A stretch of DNA of 40,036 nucleotides from Salegentibacter salinarum (GCF_900168115.1 NZ_FUZC01000024.1:1-40036), one strand, 5' to 3'. Counted from the stretch's first letter, positions 14,886-23,945 are shown. Made by a program: numbers and translations. Notes: generated by a model not told the origin, from the letters alone.

Positions 14886-16814
14886 GTGAGTGAATCAAAA
14901 GAGGGGGTGAAAATAGGTGATGATTATAATTCCTTAGTTACATCTGTAGAAATACAAAGCCTATCCAGAGATAGTTTATTAAGGATTGGAAATGAAATAG
15001 TAATGGATTCGTTGCGCAGTAAATTTTTTTTCCAAGTTTCCTATCATTACCTTATTGAAAATGATTCTATAAATTTTAGGGACTGGAATGATAGAACCAT
15101 CCAATTTTCTTTTCAGCAAAAAGATACTAGCGGTGTCGCTGAGGCCTATTGGGATTTGGCTGATTTTTATGTTAAGCAGGACAAACTGGACAGCGCCTAT
15201 TATTATTTCAATGCTTCTTCCAAACTATATAAAGAAATAGGAAAAGAGTTCTATTTTGGCAGAATGCTTCTTAACCAAGCTCTCGTACAAACAAAGGCAA
15301 GTGATTTCCTAGGTAGCGAAATCACTTCTTTTCAAGCCATCAGACTCTTGAAGCCAATGGGAAAGACGAAACAGTTGTACCTGGCTTATAATAACCTTGG
15401 GGTCATTCATAATAATCTCGAGAATTTTCAGAAATCTGTAGAATATCATCGCCTGGCACAGGAATATAATAAGTCTTTAGACAATGATTATTATTCGGTC
15501 ATCACTCTAAATAATTTAGGTGTGGCTTATAAGAATATGAAAGCCTTTGATAGCGCTATTGAATGTTTTAAGAATGCTTTGGATATTAACGATAGCGAAA
15601 ATATCCGCATGCAGGCTATGCTTTTGGACAATATCGGTCATGCTAAAATGTTTAATGGCGATTTGGATGAAGGGTATAAGTGTATGAGTGAAGCACTTAA
15701 ATTAAGGACAGAAATAGGACATATTGATGGGATTTCGGTAAATAACTTACATTTAGGAGATTATTTTCGTTTAATTAAAGATGATGAGCGGGCAATTAGC
15801 TTGTATAAGGTTTCGAGAGATCTTTCCGAAAAAAACCATAATCATTCTGATTTGCTTGCATCACTTACATCACTTGCATCCATTGATAGCGCTAATTCAT
15901 CCAACTATCTCACCAGGCATATTGAATTGACAGATAGTTTAAGAAAAGAAGAGAGAAATATTCAGAATCAGTTTGTACGGATTCGATTTGAAACTGATCA
16001 ATTCAAGGAGGATGCAGATCAATTGAGTAGACAGAAAATAGGAATTATTGTAGGTGCGGGTATTGCTATCTTATTTTTAATATTGATTTATATCATACAG
16101 GTTCAAAAATCCAAAAATAAAAAATTATTCCTGGAAAAGAAGCAGCAGGAAGCCAATGAGAAAATATATGATTTATTGCTTAGTTCCCAACAAAAATTTG
16201 AAGAAGGTAGCAGTAAAGAAAAGAAGCGAATATCAAGGGATTTGCATGATTCTGTTCTAAGCAAATTTTTTGGGATACGGTTAAACCTGGAGGTATTAAA
16301 CAATAAAACAGGAAAGGAATCGGAAATTCAGAGGGCGGTTTATATTGGGGATTTAAGAAAAATAGAAGCTGATATTAGAACCATTTCCCATCAGCTAAAA
16401 TCTGATTCATTATTAAAAGAAACCGGATTTATGAGTGTTATAAAAGAATTATTGAATGAAGTAGAGAATGATGAAGATTTTAAGATAAGCCTTGTAGCTG
16501 ATGGTGGGATTGATTGGAAGTCGGTAAAGAATGGGGTTAAAATAAACTTATACAGGATTCTGCAGGAAGGTTTGCAAAATATTCGGAAATATGCCGATGC
16601 GAAAAATATCTACATTAAATTTGATATGAACGAAATGTGGTTGAAGTTTGAAATAGCGGATGATGGAGTGGGTTTTGATTTAGAAAAAAATGAAACTGGG
16701 ATAGGTTTGTCAAATATTGAGGATAGGATATCGGAAATGAAGGGCAAATTAAAAATAAAATCCAGTTCAAGGGGTACGATTTTATTAATTAAAATTCCAA
16801 AAAAAAGATTATGA
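14886..16814 (+). CDS. TPR-containing sensor histidine kinase (HisKA_3 type)
   Basis: 642 residues from the GTG at 14886. Residues 85-340 form tetratricopeptide repeats (AYNNLGVIHNNLENFQKSVEYH, TLNNLGVAYKNMKAFDSAIECF). A single membrane helix lies at about 385-406, and a coiled linker leads to the HisKA_3 dimerisation helix KKRISRDLHDSVLSKFFG with phosphoaccepting His454. The HATPase domain shows the N box (LQEGLQNIRKYA), DDGVGFD and GIGLSNIEDRI. The frame is open further upstream and encodes VIYIILVISTFGC just before the GTG, a clear lipoprotein signal ending in lipobox TFGC, yet no ATG, GTG or TTG lies in frame there. The true start may be a rare codon, or the start was lost. The gene overlaps the next by 4 bp. 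Confidence 0.9.
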   Translation: MSESKEGVKIGDDYNSLVTSVEIQSLSRDSLLRIGNEIVMDSLRSKFFFQVSYHYLIENDSINFRDWNDRTIQFSFQQKDTSGVAEAYWDLADFYVKQDKLDSAYYYFNASSKLYKEIGKEFYFGRMLLNQALVQTKASDFLGSEITSFQAIRLLKPMGKTKQLYLAYNNLGVIHNNLENFQKSVEYHRLAQEYNKSLDNDYYSVITLNNLGVAYKNMKAFDSAIECFKNALDINDSENIRMQAMLLDNIGHAKMFNGDLDEGYKCMSEALKLRTEIGHIDGISVNNLHLGDYFRLIKDDERAISLYKVSRDLSEKNHNHSDLLASLTSLASIDSANSSNYLTRHIELTDSLRKEERNIQNQFVRIRFETDQFKEDADQLSRQKIGIIVGAGIAILFLILIYIIQVQKSKNKKLFLEKKQQEANEKIYDLLLSSQQKFEEGSSKEKKRISRDLHDSVLSKFFGIRLNLEVLNNKTGKESEIQRAVYIGDLRKIEADIRTISHQLKSDSLLKETGFMSVIKELLNEVENDEDFKISLVADGGIDWKSVKNGVKINLYRILQEGLQNIRKYADAKNIYIKFDMNEMWLKFEIADDGVGFDLEKNETGIGLSNIEDRISEMKGKLKIKSSSRGTILLIKIPKKRL

Positions 16815-17485
16815 AAAGACTAGTTAAGGTTTTAATGGTTGATGATCACCAACTTATAGTAGAAGGTTATAAAAACATTCTCTTAGAAACCCAAAATGAA
16901 GAATTTAAAATAATTTTTGAAGAGGCTAATAGTTGTAAAACTGCTTATGATAAATTGCAGGAAAGCTTAAGAACCGGTAATTTTTTTGATCTTATCTTTA
17001 TGGATATTAACCTTCCGGAATACACTCAAAAAAAAATATATTCCGGGGAGGATTTGGGATTGTTTGCTAAAATGCTTTCCTCAGAGACAAAATTAATCTT
17101 TCTTACAATGCATGAAGATAATTATAGATTATATAATATTGTGAAAAATGTCAATCCAGAAGGGCTTTTGATAAAGAGTGATGTGGGGTCGAATGAACTT
17201 GTGAAGGCTTTTCAAGAAGTGTTGGATGGAAAAATTAGTTATAGCCATACTGTAAATACCTTTATCAGAAAACAGATTACAAATGATATAGCACTAGATC
17301 AGTTAGATCGGCAAATTATTTATTATTTATCAAAGGGGATTCAGACAAAAAAGCTTCCAGAAAGAGTTCCACTTTCTTTGGCAGCTATAGAAAAAAGAAA
17401 AAGAAACTTAAAAGACCTCTTTGGGTTAGAAAAGGAAGGAGACCTGGTGCTTATTGAGAAAGCTAAAAGTATGGGGTTTGTTTAA
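16811..17485 (+). CDS. response regulator with divergent LuxR-like HTH
   Basis: 224 residues. The receiver domain shows MVDDHQLIVEGY (Asp11, Asp12), the phosphoacceptor Asp65 in LIFMDINLP, and FLTMHED with the conserved Thr. The C-terminal part (DRQIIYYLSKGIQTKKLPERV, LSLAAIEKRKRNLKDLFG) corresponds to the LuxR/NarL helix-turn-helix, with a weakly conserved first helix. The start ATG overlaps the kinase stop (ATGA), so the two are translationally coupled and form a cognate pair. The gene ends convergently with the secretion operon, 145 bp from its last stop; no strong terminator is visible between them. Its targets cannot be told from the sequence. Confidence 0.88.
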   Translation: MKRLVKVLMVDDHQLIVEGYKNILLETQNEEFKIIFEEANSCKTAYDKLQESLRTGNFFDLIFMDINLPEYTQKKIYSGEDLGLFAKMLSSETKLIFLTMHEDNYRLYNIVKNVNPEGLLIKSDVGSNELVKAFQEVLDGKISYSHTVNTFIRKQITNDIALDQLDRQIIYYLSKGIQTKKLPERVPLSLAAIEKRKRNLKDLFGLEKEGDLVLIEKAKSMGFV

Positions 17486-17630
17486 AAAAAAGACTTCTTC
17501 GAACAAATGGCCCATTAAGATATAGCTATCAGGATTTAATAACTAATCAAGCTTGAATAAGCTAAGTTGAATGTAAAATTAAATTGTAAAAACATTTTTT
17601 AGCGCTCCAGATGGGTCGTTTCTCCTTCAG

Positions 17631-18143
17631 TTATTGGAGGTGTTGAATTAAAACGCGGCATTGTAAATATTCTTCTTTTTTCCCATAATCCTTTTCTTTT
17701 AGGAAATTAACATGGGTCATTTCTCCAAAAATATACTGATTCTCCAGTATATATAAAATTTTTTCAATGGATTTATAATCTCCTTCCAGGGTAAAGCCAA
17801 AAGTTGTTATTGTGGTATTTCCATCTTTTAATAAATGAGGTTTTTGAAAGCTTATAATTTTATAACCTACATTTTCAGCATATTTATTGAGAACATTTAA
17901 TAGGTTATTCTGCAGGGAAACATCACCTAGCCTTTTAGCCTGAATTATAGAATCCAGATATATTTCTTCTTTATTAATTTTACTTATTTCTTCAGGTTGG
18001 GATGTATTTTTGTTAATAGTTTTATCCAGCTCTTTCAGGTTATCTACTACCTCTAATGTATTGGAAATGGAAAACTCATAGGATAAGAACCCTATTAACA
18101 GTAATCCAATTATTAAGGCAATATTTTTATTTTTCTGATTCAT
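17631..18143 (-). CDS. PilO/GspM-like assembly protein
   Basis: 170 residues from ATG at 18143; an alternative start 12 bp upstream (18155) is less likely because the chosen one gives the usual short cytoplasmic N-terminus MNQKNKN. One membrane helix follows (ALIIGLLLIGFLSYEFSI), then a coiled segment and an alpha/beta periplasmic domain (NVLNKYAENVGYKIISFQKP, FGFTLEGDYKSIEKILYILEN). The last motif is typical of PilO/GspM ferredoxin-like domains. It is the last gene of the operon and overlaps the PilM/N-like gene by 17 bp. With that protein it would form the inner-membrane alignment complex linking ATPase and secretin. Confidence 0.75.
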   Translation of the reverse strand: MNQKNKNIALIIGLLLIGFLSYEFSISNTLEVVDNLKELDKTINKNTSQPEEISKINKEEIYLDSIIQAKRLGDVSLQNNLLNVLNKYAENVGYKIISFQKPHLLKDGNTTITTFGFTLEGDYKSIEKILYILENQYIFGEMTHVNFLKEKDYGKKEEYLQCRVLIQHLQ

Positions 18144-19344
18144 CCTTAAGTTCAATATTTAGAGTGAATTCAGATGTGTTTTGAGATATAAAACCGAAAT
18201 TTTCGATAGCTAATTCTTTGATCCAGGGAATATCTTCAAGATATTGGATCCAGGAGGAAAATGATTCTTTATCCTTACTTTCACCTTGAAGGATAATGTC
18301 ATTATATGATAACTCTACAGGACTATTTTCTTTTATTCTTTTCTCCAGTGGCTGGTATATAAGGTTGTTTAATGTAATACTGGTAGGGATTTGACTACTT
18401 ATACGGTTCAAATAGAGCGTGCTATTAGAGTTACTATTTCGCATAATCTCAGCAACAAGTTCTTTTTTCCTTTGAACTTCTTTGATTTTATTTTCTTGAA
18501 TTTCCCGTTGCGAAACCTCAATTTCAAACTGGTTTTGACGGGACTGGTATTCCCTATGCATATTTGTAAAAATGAAAAAGTTAATTAAAAGACAAATCAG
18601 AATAAAAGAAAGGCCAATTATAAGTGTTTGCTTAAAAAATTGCTTTTGTCGGAATTTCGTTTTTAAAAGATAATTTTTCTCAGCAATATTTGAAAATACA
18701 TCTTTATCATTTTTAAAATAATAGAAGATACAACTTAGCGATATAAGAAAACTACCGCCTATAGGAATGCCATCAATATCATACTGCTGTTCCTCTAGTA
18801 TTTTATCATTTTTATTAAAGTTAACAATCGTATTTTTGTTTATTACCAAGCTGTGGCTGTGCGTTTCGATCTCTAATTCACCCAGGAGGGACGTAATATT
18901 CAAAAGGGGTGTAAAGCCTAAAGAGATGCCAAGTATAACCACCCCTTCCTTAGCTAATGTATCGATAATTCCTTCTACATAATTTCTTCGGCAAATAGTA
19001 ACAATGCTTTCCGTTTCATTACTAATTACCTGAAAATAGAATTCTTTTAAATCTAAATTCGGGAAGGCCGATTCTACTATACTATTATGGTTGCCTGATG
19101 TTTTAGCTGTGGTTTTGATTAAAACCTGGTTTCCGCTAATATTTAAATAGGTATGTTGGTTTTTTTTAAGTTTGGATATTAAAGTTTCAAGGTTATTTAA
19201 GTGTAATAACTCTTTTAATTCAAGTTCACCTTTTTTTTTGGTTGAAGTTAAAAGATAATATTCAGTAGTGTCAGCAGCAAGTTGGCACCAATCTATTGCC
19301 GTATACTCTTTCCCGTAGTTCCAGTAATGAGATAATGAAGACAT
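18127..19344 (-). CDS. GspL-like / PilM-PilN-like inner-membrane protein
   Basis: 405 residues. Residues 1-200 resemble a degenerate actin-like cytoplasmic domain (TAIDWCQLAADTTEYYLL, VEGIIDTLAKEGVVILGISL). One membrane helix lies at 239-260, followed by a coiled coil (262-300) and a PilN-type periplasmic domain with SQIPTSITLNNLIYQPLE and SWIQYLEDIPWIKELAIENF. So PilM-like and PilN-like parts sit in one chain, as in GspL of type II secretion systems. The start ATG shares one base with the secretin stop (TAATG), so the genes are coupled. The sequence is far from proteobacterial relatives; the call rests on architecture, the PilN-like tail and operon context. Confidence 0.75.
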   Translation of the reverse strand: MSSLSHYWNYGKEYTAIDWCQLAADTTEYYLLTSTKKKGELELKELLHLNNLETLISKLKKNQHTYLNISGNQVLIKTTAKTSGNHNSIVESAFPNLDLKEFYFQVISNETESIVTICRRNYVEGIIDTLAKEGVVILGISLGFTPLLNITSLLGELEIETHSHSLVINKNTIVNFNKNDKILEEQQYDIDGIPIGGSFLISLSCIFYYFKNDKDVFSNIAEKNYLLKTKFRQKQFFKQTLIIGLSFILICLLINFFIFTNMHREYQSRQNQFEIEVSQREIQENKIKEVQRKKELVAEIMRNSNSNSTLYLNRISSQIPTSITLNNLIYQPLEKRIKENSPVELSYNDIILQGESKDKESFSSWIQYLEDIPWIKELAIENFGFISQNTSEFTLNIELKDESEK

Positions 19345-21518
19345 TAGTAAATTACGGTTGGTTTTATTAATATATTTAGTTTTCGTTTTGAATCTTCCCT
19401 TCTTCTTTCACTGAAAAGCCATTTTATCACCGGTATTCTAGCTAATAATGGTACCCCAGAACCCGAATCATCTTTGGTGCGTTCCTCAATACCGCCAAGT
19501 ATTGCTACATCCTGATCCCTCATTCTAATAATAGATGAAAATTCCCGACTATTCATTCCGGGGGGGGCATTTTCGGCTATTCTTTGACCATTAAAGCTTG
19601 ATTGAATAACATTAATATCGAGGGTTATCTCTCCATCACCTGATACAAATGGCATAATATCGAGCGCTAGTTCGGCATCAATCGGATAGTAATTGGTTGT
19701 TTCTGAAGTTTGGGGTATTTGTGAACCGAAAAAGTTTTGGTTGGTTACCGCATAATAAGTTGTTTCTCCACTGGAAAGATATGCTTTATGACCGTTTAAT
19801 GTACTTAATTTTGGAGTTGAAAGGATCTTAATAGACCCATTAGATTCCATAGCTTTTAAATCCATGTAAAAATTTGGAAGGACTTTACCCATATTCAGGG
19901 AGCCAAATCCATCGAATCCACCAATTACGCGATTAATTGTCTCAGCACCTAACCTCATACTAGTAGTTGGAAACGCCTGTCCTTCTGTAGAAACTCTTTC
20001 TTCTCCAATTCCGAAGGAGACACCAGTTTCAATCGTTGCCGATTTATTTACTTCCATAATCATCACTTCGATAAGTACTACAGGTACTGGTTTATCAATG
20101 TAAGTAATAAATTTTTTGAATCGTTCTATATTAGTTGAGGGGCCACTTACTATAAAACTATTTAATTCTGAATCAATATTAATATTGATTCCATTTAAAA
20201 TATCCTCGGGAATTAATTTCTTGATAGCTTCGGTATTTAATTCTTCCTCTCCGGTAGTTCTTCTATCAATATTCCTATTAAAGTCCGATTGGTTGTTATT
20301 ATTCATCCCATTATTACCAAAAGTGGAATTGTTTCCACTAATATAATTACTGGAACCTGTCATAAAATTATTTCTATTGCTTCTATTTTGTCTTCTGTTT
20401 GAGGATGGGTTTGATAGCATTTCAATAGAACGGTGCATTAATTGCACAACCTCTGTTTGCTTAAGGGCTAATTGATTTTCAGTACCAAAATAATATATAT
20501 TGTTTTCTTTTTTATAAGTGAATACAGCACCTGCTCGCTCACTTATGTTTTGCGCTTGGGTTTGCGGTCTATTCCGGTTTTGGTCATTGATTATCTTTTC
20601 AAAATCCTGACTTTTTAGACTTTCAAAAATTTTCTCCAGAAGTTTATCAAAATTAATACTTTCGGAAGTTACACTTACCTCTCCCATATTATTTAAAGAT
20701 GAGGCAGTAAAATAATTAAGGTTTAGGTCTTCAGCGATAGTGTATATCACATCTTCGGCGGGAACATTATTGAAATCTACCTCAATTATACGGTTTAATG
20801 AATCAACCACCCTATAGTAAAAATTATCATTTTTGTTAATGGCTCGTTCGACGCCATTACTTTCCCCACCAGAAATAGGAGTATTAAAAAGGTAGAAACC
20901 ATCTTTTGATTTTGCCATTTTTAAATTATTAGCCAATGCCAATTTTTCAAGAGCCGTATCAATATTTACCTCACTTAGATAAATACTTAGTTCTAATTCA
21001 TCCATACCTGGTGCATATACCAGATTTTTCCCTGATTCATCTGTAATTTTTCGAAAAACTTTAGACAAGGGATTATCGTTTAAATTAAGGCTTATAGTAT
21101 TTCCTATAGGGTTATATTTAACCACAAGCTGTTTTTCTTCAGGTTCTGCGACAGGCAATACATACCGGGAAATAGAAATAATATTCCCGGTAATATCCAG
21201 TTTGAGATTGTATTCTTTTGCTAGAAAGAATAAGAGGTTTTGGATAGAAACATCATTAAAGTTATTGATAATTTCAACAGAATTTAAATCTGGGTCAACA
21301 TTGATATTTATTTGGTGTACCTCTGATATTGCCAGAAGAAAATTAGAAAGAGTTGTGTTGGAAATATTAACATTTACTTTCTCGTCGAGTTCTGGATATT
21401 CTATGGCCAGGACTTCTAATCGATTTTGCAGGGAACTAAGCCTGGTTTGTTCCTGTCCAAAGCCTTTGAACCCTAAAAATAGTATTATTAAAAATAAAAC
21501 AAAATGTCTAATGCTCAT
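19344..21518 (-). CDS. secretin (GspD/PilQ family)
   Basis: 724 residues with a signal peptide (1-21, FLIILFLGFKGFGQ). Three N-domains follow: an STN-like one at 47-117 (NFLLAISEVHQININVDPDL, FNDVSIQNLLFFLAKEYNLK), a second at about 135-215 and a third at 240-310. A low-complexity Asn/Ser-rich linker lies around 370-420, then an N3-type domain with INIDSELNSFIVSGPSTNIE. The secretin C-domain runs to the end (VVLIEVMIMEVNKSATIETG, STPKLSTLNGHKAYLSSGE, VPLLARIPVIKWLFSERRRE). It would form the outer-membrane pore. No pilotin is evident in the operon, although the lipoprotein encoded at 24466 could play that part. It lies 8 bp after the ATPase gene. Confidence 0.93.
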   Translation of the reverse strand: MSIRHFVLFLIILFLGFKGFGQEQTRLSSLQNRLEVLAIEYPELDEKVNVNISNTTLSNFLLAISEVHQININVDPDLNSVEIINNFNDVSIQNLLFFLAKEYNLKLDITGNIISISRYVLPVAEPEEKQLVVKYNPIGNTISLNLNDNPLSKVFRKITDESGKNLVYAPGMDELELSIYLSEVNIDTALEKLALANNLKMAKSKDGFYLFNTPISGGESNGVERAINKNDNFYYRVVDSLNRIIEVDFNNVPAEDVIYTIAEDLNLNYFTASSLNNMGEVSVTSESINFDKLLEKIFESLKSQDFEKIINDQNRNRPQTQAQNISERAGAVFTYKKENNIYYFGTENQLALKQTEVVQLMHRSIEMLSNPSSNRRQNRSNRNNFMTGSSNYISGNNSTFGNNGMNNNNQSDFNRNIDRRTTGEEELNTEAIKKLIPEDILNGININIDSELNSFIVSGPSTNIERFKKFITYIDKPVPVVLIEVMIMEVNKSATIETGVSFGIGEERVSTEGQAFPTTSMRLGAETINRVIGGFDGFGSLNMGKVLPNFYMDLKAMESNGSIKILSTPKLSTLNGHKAYLSSGETTYYAVTNQNFFGSQIPQTSETTNYYPIDAELALDIMPFVSGDGEITLDINVIQSSFNGQRIAENAPPGMNSREFSSIIRMRDQDVAILGGIEERTKDDSGSGVPLLARIPVIKWLFSERRREDSKRKLNILIKPTVIY

Positions 21519-21526
21519 TGGTTTCT

Positions 21527-22933
21527 TTATTTAAGAAGGGAGTAGACCTCCTCAATTGAGGTTTCCCCTTCCATCAATAGTCTGATAGCGTTATTTTTTA
21601 ACGTCTTTAAACCTTTCGTTTGAACATATTCTTCAATATGTTGCCGGTTTTCTTTTATAGCTACTTCTAATTCTTTTTCAATGGGTAATATTTCATAGAT
21701 TGCTTGCCTTCCTAAATAGCCAGTATGGTAGCAATTGGGACAACCTACAGCCTCATAACAGAAATTTAAAGAATCTGGGGCCTCAAATCCATCAGGAAAT
21801 AAATTTGCATTAACTGGAACTTTTTTCTTACATAAACCACACAGCTTACGTACCAACCTTTGGGCGATACTAAGGTTTAATGTGCTGGCAATAAGGTATG
21901 GTGGTATCCCCATATCTATGAGTCGGGAAATCGTTGCCCATGCGGAATTAGTATGGATGGTGGATAACACCAAATGACCTGTAAGAGCGGCTTTTATGGC
22001 CATTGTAGCAGTTTTTTCATCCCTAATCTCCCCAACCATGATGATATCGGGATCTTGCCTTAAAAATGTTCTAAGGGCAGCAGGGAAGTCAAACCCGATG
22101 TCTTCTTTTAGCTGCACCTGGTTAATACCTTGTAAGGTATATTCTATAGGATCTTCAATAGTTAAGATATTGCTTTCTTCAGTGTTCAGGATTTTAAGTG
22201 TACCATATAAGGTAGTGGTCTTACCAGAACCTGTAGGCCCTGAAATTAATATAATACCATTTGGTTTACGAATACCTTCCATATATAAGGCAAATTCATC
22301 TTTGGTAAAACCAAGATCGGTGAGTTTAACTTCTTCCGCATCACGTTTTAAAATACGCAGTACGATTTTCTCTCCGTGAAGGGTTGGGAGGGTGGAAACC
22401 CTAATATCAAATTCGTTACTAATAGACTTAACCGTTATACGTCCATCCTGGGATAGCCTTTTTTGGGAAATATCTAAACCAGCCTGAATTTTCACCTGAT
22501 TAATTATTTGCGGATATTCTGAAGGTTCTATTAAAAATTGTTCCTTAAGTTTTCCGTCCAGTCGAAACCTAACCCTACAAGTTTCTTCCTGGGGTTCTAA
22601 ATGGATATCACTACTATTATAATCCTTAGCTGTCTGCAGTAGCTGGGAGAGGAAATTTGTTTTAAAGTCCAGCTTCTGGCTTGCGGAATTTGTTCTTTGC
22701 CTGTAATTATGGGAGAGATAGGACTGGATTATGGATGTATCCTCATATTCCAATTGAATAGGAAACCCCAATAATATTTCCAATTCTTCTTTCAATTCCT
22801 GCTGGTGTGAAGAATCTGTTTTGAAAATGGTGATATCCTGTTCCTTTCCAATAGGCACTATGCGATGATGAAATGCTTGATTGGCGGTGATAATCTGTTT
22901 TAGGTTTACGGGAATACTATAGTTAGGGCTCAA
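21527..22933 (-). CDS. GspE/PilB-type assembly ATPase
   Basis: 468 residues. An N-terminal N1/N2 region with DYNSSDIHLEPQEETCRVRFR is followed by the ATPase core: Walker A GPTGSGKTTT (about 232-241), the Asp box (ILTIEDPIEY), Walker B DIIMVGEIRD (about 296-305) and the His box HLVLSTIHTN. The family's zinc-binding tetracysteine motif is present (CGLC near 365, CPNC near 398). The N-terminal domain is short compared with PilB but complete for GspE. It powers pilin or pseudopilin assembly. No PilT-like retraction ATPase is in the window, which favours a secretion-type machine. The gene overlaps the peptidase stop by 4 bp. Confidence 0.95.
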   Translation of the reverse strand: MSPNYSIPVNLKQIITANQAFHHRIVPIGKEQDITIFKTDSSHQQELKEELEILLGFPIQLEYEDTSIIQSYLSHNYRQRTNSASQKLDFKTNFLSQLLQTAKDYNSSDIHLEPQEETCRVRFRLDGKLKEQFLIEPSEYPQIINQVKIQAGLDISQKRLSQDGRITVKSISNEFDIRVSTLPTLHGEKIVLRILKRDAEEVKLTDLGFTKDEFALYMEGIRKPNGIILISGPTGSGKTTTLYGTLKILNTEESNILTIEDPIEYTLQGINQVQLKEDIGFDFPAALRTFLRQDPDIIMVGEIRDEKTATMAIKAALTGHLVLSTIHTNSAWATISRLIDMGIPPYLIASTLNLSIAQRLVRKLCGLCKKKVPVNANLFPDGFEAPDSLNFCYEAVGCPNCYHTGYLGRQAIYEILPIEKELEVAIKENRQHIEEYVQTKGLKTLKNNAIRLLMEGETSIEEVYSLLK

Positions 22934-23418
22934 ATCTTATAAATATTTAAAAATTCACCTGTCCAATTTGTTATGTAAGTGAGAGTTAGGAAAAAAGAAG
23001 CATAGCCTGCGAGAGGGACACTATCCAATTCACTCGATTTTGCTATAATAAAATGGGTTAGCAGGGACGAAAGCAAAAGAGCGGCAAACACGATAATAAA
23101 ACTCACCGTAGGAAAGGCCCCGGCCAAACCTATGAAAAATAATAGATCTCCAAGCCCAAATGCTTCTCGTAGAAAGGATACTTTTAACTTTAACCGGGCA
23201 TATAAAAACCCCACGCTCATACAAATCATGACTATCAAGAAGTTTATTGCCAGGTTTAATATAAACACTATTTCCACAGCGTGAATAAAATGAAGGTAAC
23301 CAGCTGTAATTGCAAAGACAGGAAAAAGAAACCACCAAACCATTCGATCTTTATAATCCTGATAAGTGATTATAATCAGACTTGCAATTAATAAAAATTT
23401 AAGGAAAAAGATAATCAA
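22930..23418 (-). CDS. prepilin peptidase, minimal A24 type
   Basis: 162 residues with about five to six hydrophobic segments. The two catalytic aspartates are visible: Asp21 in TYQDYKDR and Asp91 in the GxGD motif FGLGDLLFF. The N-terminal methyltransferase half with the CxxC zinc motif found in PilD/GspO is missing, so this is the short form, like TadV/CpaA or archaeal enzymes, and pilin N-methylation may not occur or may need another enzyme. It overlaps both neighbours by 4 bp, which fits strict co-production with the pilin and ATPase. Confidence 0.85.
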   Translation of the reverse strand: MIIFFLKFLLIASLIIITYQDYKDRMVWWFLFPVFAITAGYLHFIHAVEIVFILNLAINFLIVMICMSVGFLYARLKLKVSFLREAFGLGDLLFFIGLAGAFPTVSFIIVFAALLLSSLLTHFIIAKSSELDSVPLAGYASFFLTLTYITNWTGEFLNIYKI

Positions 23419-23816
23419 TCCTTAATAACTTCTTTTGGGCTTCCGTTTCTGTCGATTTCCCAAACATTAAACACTCCGTCACCGTCAAAATCCACTACTG
23501 CCGTAGCTCTAACCTTGAAATTGTCCAAAGAAGTTTCAATTACCTCATACCTATAATTTGCCTCTCCTTCCTCCAATACGGTTCTTGGTGCTTCGAAATC
23601 AAGAGCTTCAAAATCAGCGGTATATTTTGAATTTAAGTACTGATATTGTTTTTGAAGGTTTGAAATATACTTCAATTGGATTTTTGCCTCTTGTGCTTTG
23701 GTCTTACTAATAAGCGGCATAAAGTTAGGAAGGGCTATAAGTAAAAGAATACCAAGTATGGCTAAAACAATTAGCATTTCCTGTAGGTTGAACGAGGGTA
23801 GTTTTTGTGCTTTCAT
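23415..23816 (-). CDS. type IV prepilin / major pseudopilin (GspG-like)
   Basis: 133 residues with a class III signal: MKAQKLPS, then FNLQEMLIVLAILGILLLIA. Glu at mature position 5 and the long hydrophobic helix are conserved. The residue before cleavage is Ser instead of the almost universal Gly. The C-terminus contains VDFDGDGVFNVWEIDRNGSP, an Asp-rich loop recalling the calcium site of GspG major pseudopilins. It is the first gene of the operon and the only pilin in it; no minor pseudopilins (GspH-K) are nearby. The start is 37 bp from the paired operator at 23853, which is shared with the divergent chaperone-Rhs operon. Confidence 0.9.
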   Translation of the reverse strand: MKAQKLPSFNLQEMLIVLAILGILLLIALPNFMPLISKTKAQEAKIQLKYISNLQKQYQYLNSKYTADFEALDFEAPRTVLEEGEANYRYEVIETSLDNFKVRATAVVDFDGDGVFNVWEIDRNGSPKEVIKD

Positions 23817-23852
23817 AGTAGGGCAATACTATAAAAAGAAACGCAAGAAATT

Positions 23853-23919
23853 GTAAGGTGAAACCGTAAAAAAAGTAAGGTTGGTTTTTGATTTTTTAAC
23901 CGTTTTAGGGATATGTTTG
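23853..23919 (+). promoter_or_regulatory. LytTR-type paired operator and promoter between pilin and chaperone-Rhs operons
   Basis: Half-site GTAAGGTG (23853-23860), one base, AACCGTAA (23862-23869), then the second half-site GTAAGGTT (23875-23882), 22 bp after the first. TTTTTG (to 23890) and the -7 box TATGTTTG (23912-23919, a full TAnnTTTG match) follow; the gap from half-site to -7 box is 29 bp. The promoter points to the OmpH-like gene at 23946. The AACCGTAA arm reads TTACGGTT on the other strand, and a weaker TAGTATTG sits 30 bp from it on the minus strand, so the pilin operon could share the site. Confidence 0.65.
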
Positions 23920-23945
23920 TTTGAAATCAAATCATCAAATTTATA

